64,000 nucleotides of DNA from Actinomycetota bacterium (lineage in GTDB: Bacteria > Actinomycetota > Actinomycetes > Nanopelagicales > Nanopelagicaceae): assembly GCA_009702925.1 (NCBI GenBank), contig WLHC01000002.1, positions 37,425 to 101,424 of the forward strand. The letters run 5' to 3'. Under the pieces are notes generated by a model, which saw only the letters and a program-made list of their open reading frames with translations, made no database searches and had not been told where the DNA came from. Positions 62,737 to 64,000 of this stretch are shown piece by piece. Within the stretch, counting starts at the first letter, position 1, and every line of letters begins with the position of its first letter. A program made the position numbers and the translations under genes.

Positions 62737-63807
62737 CTATTTAGAGAGATTTAAAGCCTGTCTGATGACCTCTCCCACGCTTTCAACCTCAACAAGGAAG
62801 CCATCGTGGCCAAACGGGCTGGAAATAACCACCAAAGGCGCTGCAGCGGGTGCAAGTTCGGCAATCTCGGCCTGAAGGCGCACAGGAAAGAGCCTGTCCG
62901 TATCAATTCCAACAGCAATAACAGGAATTTTTATCGTTGAAAGGGCTGCGGCAACTCCGCCTCTATCTCGGCCAACATCATGGCTATTCATTGCCTCGGT
63001 CAATGCAATGTAGGTGTTTGCATCAAATCGCTTCCATAGTTTTTGGGCTTGGTGATCTAAATAAGACTCGACTGCATACCGGCCTGTGTCATCTCCTTGT
63101 AACTGCCGTCCGAACCTGACGTCCATCTCTGCCTCAGTGCGATATGTCAGATGGGCAATTCGACGTGCAATGCCCATTCCCTCTTCTGGTCCTTTTTCCT
63201 GTTCATAGTAATCACCGTTGTTAAAAAATGGATCGGTTTTAATTGCGCGGATTTGTATCGATGCCGTTCCAATCTGATCACCGGTGGCCACGGCAGATGA
63301 ACCTATAGTGCAAATTGCGCCAACTCGATCAGGGTGTTGAATAGCCCATTCCAGTGCACGCATTCCACCGAGTGAAGGACCTACTGCCAACTTATATTTT
63401 TTGATTCCCATGGCATTTGTAAATGCCACCTCTGCAGCAACCATGTCGCGGATATTTATCGCTGGAAAACGAGAGCCCCACCGTTTACCATCTGGTGCAA
63501 GAGAAGACGGACCAGTTGATCCCTGGCAACCACCAATCACATTAGGACAAACGACAAAGTATGTATCGGTGTCAAAAGGAAGCCCTGGGCCCACCATTGA
63601 TGGCCACCAACCAGGAACATCAGGAAAACCAGTTAATGCATGATTGATAAGAATGACATTGTCCTGGGTTGCATTAATTTTTCCCCAGCTTTGATATGCA
63701 ATGACAACGTTAGGTAAAACTTCTCCGCTTTCAAGTACAAGTTCACCGATTGAAAGAAAAGCTCTTTCACCAGGATCGTGTGTTTCTAACCAAGCTCCAG
63801 TACTCAT
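62737..63807 (-). CDS. metX: Homoserine O-acetyltransferase
   Basis: A 356-residue alpha/beta-hydrolase that acetylates homoserine for methionine synthesis. [31 protein letters not shown], the nucleophile in [15 protein letters not shown], the Asp in GIDTDRLFP and the His in [11 protein letters not shown] are present; GPSLGG replaces the common GGSMGG. The ATG at 63807 has no Shine-Dalgarno; it overlaps the stop of a 17-codon upstream ORF. It is controlled by the SAM-IV riboswitch. Confidence 0.95.
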   Translation of the reverse strand: MSTGAWLETHDPGERAFLSIGELVLESGEVLPNVVIAYQSWGKINATQDNVILINHALTGFPDVPGWWPSMVGPGLPFDTDTYFVVCPNVIGGCQGSTGPSSLAPDGKRWGSRFPAINIRDMVAAEVAFTNAMGIKKYKLAVGPSLGGMRALEWAIQHPDRVGAICTIGSSAVATGDQIGTASIQIRAIKTDPFFNNGDYYEQEKGPEEGMGIARRIAHLTYRTEAEMDVRFGRQLQGDDTGRYAVESYLDHQAQKLWKRFDANTYIALTEAMNSHDVGRDRGGVAAALSTIKIPVIAVGIDTDRLFPVRLQAEIAELAPAAAPLVVISSPFGHDGFLVEVESVGEVIRQALNLSK

Positions 63808-63857
63808 TGGCAACGTTGTTTCTTCAAGTGCATTCTTGAGTGGTCAAAATTTGTCAT
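63804..63857 (-). CDS. Short upstream ORF coupled to metX (17 codons)
   Basis: Between the riboswitch and metX, an ATG at 63855-63857 opens a 17-codon frame ([17 protein letters not shown]). Its TGA overlaps the metX ATG as ATGA. AAGGAA lies 9 nt before its start, while metX itself has no visible ribosome-binding site. This fits translation of metX by coupling, with the leader ORF as the element that ribosomes load on. It may have no function as a peptide. Confidence 0.5.
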   Translation of the reverse strand: MTNFDHSRMHLKKQRCQ

Positions 63858-63867
63858 TGGAAAATCT

Positions 63868-63976
63868 TCCTTCACGCACTTGCCAGTTACCTGGCCTGTT
63901 CGTCACCCGGAGCACCCCGCCGCGGTGGAGGGTTGCCGCCTACTAAGCCGGGGCTAATACGTAGGACTCGTGAACA
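63868..63976 (-). promoter_or_regulatory. SAM-IV riboswitch upstream of metX
   Basis: Read on the minus strand, GTTCACGAG is followed by AGCCCCGGCTTAGTAGGC, GGCAACCCTCC, CCGCGG, GGGGTGCTCCGGGTGACGAAC (closing the first stem GTTC/GAAC), and the hairpin GCCAGGTAACTGGC and AAGTGCG. Order and conserved blocks match the actinobacterial SAM-IV aptamer. S-adenosylmethionine binding should lower metX expression. The ribosome-binding site of the short upstream ORF begins at its 3' edge. Confidence 0.93.
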
Positions 63977-63982
63977 GTGCCA

Positions 63983-63988
63983 ATTCTA
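63983..63988 (-). promoter_or_regulatory. -10 element of the SAM-IV/metX transcript
   Basis: TAGAAT on the minus strand, 7 nt before the first aptamer stem. The -35 would lie beyond the window edge. Confidence 0.6.
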
Positions 63989-64000
63989 GCCACTACTGCC

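Noticed and set aside
1..64000. tRNA or rRNA genes, CRISPR arrays, insertion sequences, prophage or attachment sites
   Set aside because: None was recognised on either strand; gene order is that of a conserved chromosomal backbone with no transposase, integrase or flanking repeats.

Overview
The window is a single, gene-dense stretch (about 65 protein genes in 64 kb, no gene-free interval over 300 bases) from a low-GC, streamlined actinobacterium. The gene families are actinobacterial: SepF/SepH, DUF3040, DUF6504, DUF7455, class II DAHP synthase, a heterodimeric CrtYc/CrtYd lycopene cyclase, a SAM-IV riboswitch and TTCGAAC-N4-GTTCGAA LexA boxes. AT-rich codons, minimal spacers, many 1-17 nt gene overlaps and many apparently leaderless starts (a TANNNT hexamer 6 nt before the start codon) fit the freshwater acI / 'Candidatus Nanopelagicales' group. 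That assignment is inference; no rRNA or rhodopsin gene is present to confirm it.

Layout. 1-18.7 kb: the 3' part of ileS, then on the minus strand a complete division/cell-wall (dcw) cluster, transcribed mraZ-rsmH-ftsL-ftsI-murE-murF-mraY-murD-ftsW-murG-murC-ftsQ-ftsZ-pgeF-yggS-sepF-yggT. An array of eight MraZ-box-like repeats lies in front of mraZ. There is no divIVA between yggT and ileS. 18.7-24 kb: DUF3040, then an SOS operon (LexA box, DUF6504, dnaE2, dinB). 24-36.5 kb: DoxX, TauE, YbaK and a large carotenoid region. The plus-strand cassette crtA-cruF-glycosyltransferase-crtD suggests oxygenated, glycosylated acyclic ends. crtE-crtI-crtB makes the lycopene backbone and divergent crtYc-crtYd cyclises it. 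Between these sit metF and a CDP-alcohol phosphatidyltransferase. A TPP riboswitch then controls a PnuC/PnuT-type transporter and a small P-loop kinase.

36.5-50 kb: PASTA kinase PknB, endonuclease IV, two EamA transporters, Ogt, DAHP synthase, phosphofructokinase, xylulokinase, and the era-dprA-rnhB-lepB-rplS block. 50-64 kb: SuhB-type phosphatase, MFS protein, SepH, a phosphodiesterase, psuG-psuK, a type IIA topoisomerase pair (the A subunit is only its catalytic core), an ABC-F ATPase, DUF7455, a CDGSH protein, the principal sigma factor, and metX under a SAM-IV riboswitch with a short coupled upstream ORF.

The strongest candidates for something undescribed are: (1) the TPP-riboswitch/PnuT/P-loop-kinase operon as a thiamine salvage module with an unassigned kinase; (2) the crtA-cruF-GT-crtD cassette; (3) an SOS mutasome with a catalytically intact DinB in the place where ImuB might be expected; (4) a terminator hairpin built from the codons of a CDGSH iron-sulfur motif on the opposite strand; (5) divergent promoters whose two -10 hexamers share one TA step. 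Everything was read by eye; no database search or folding program was run.
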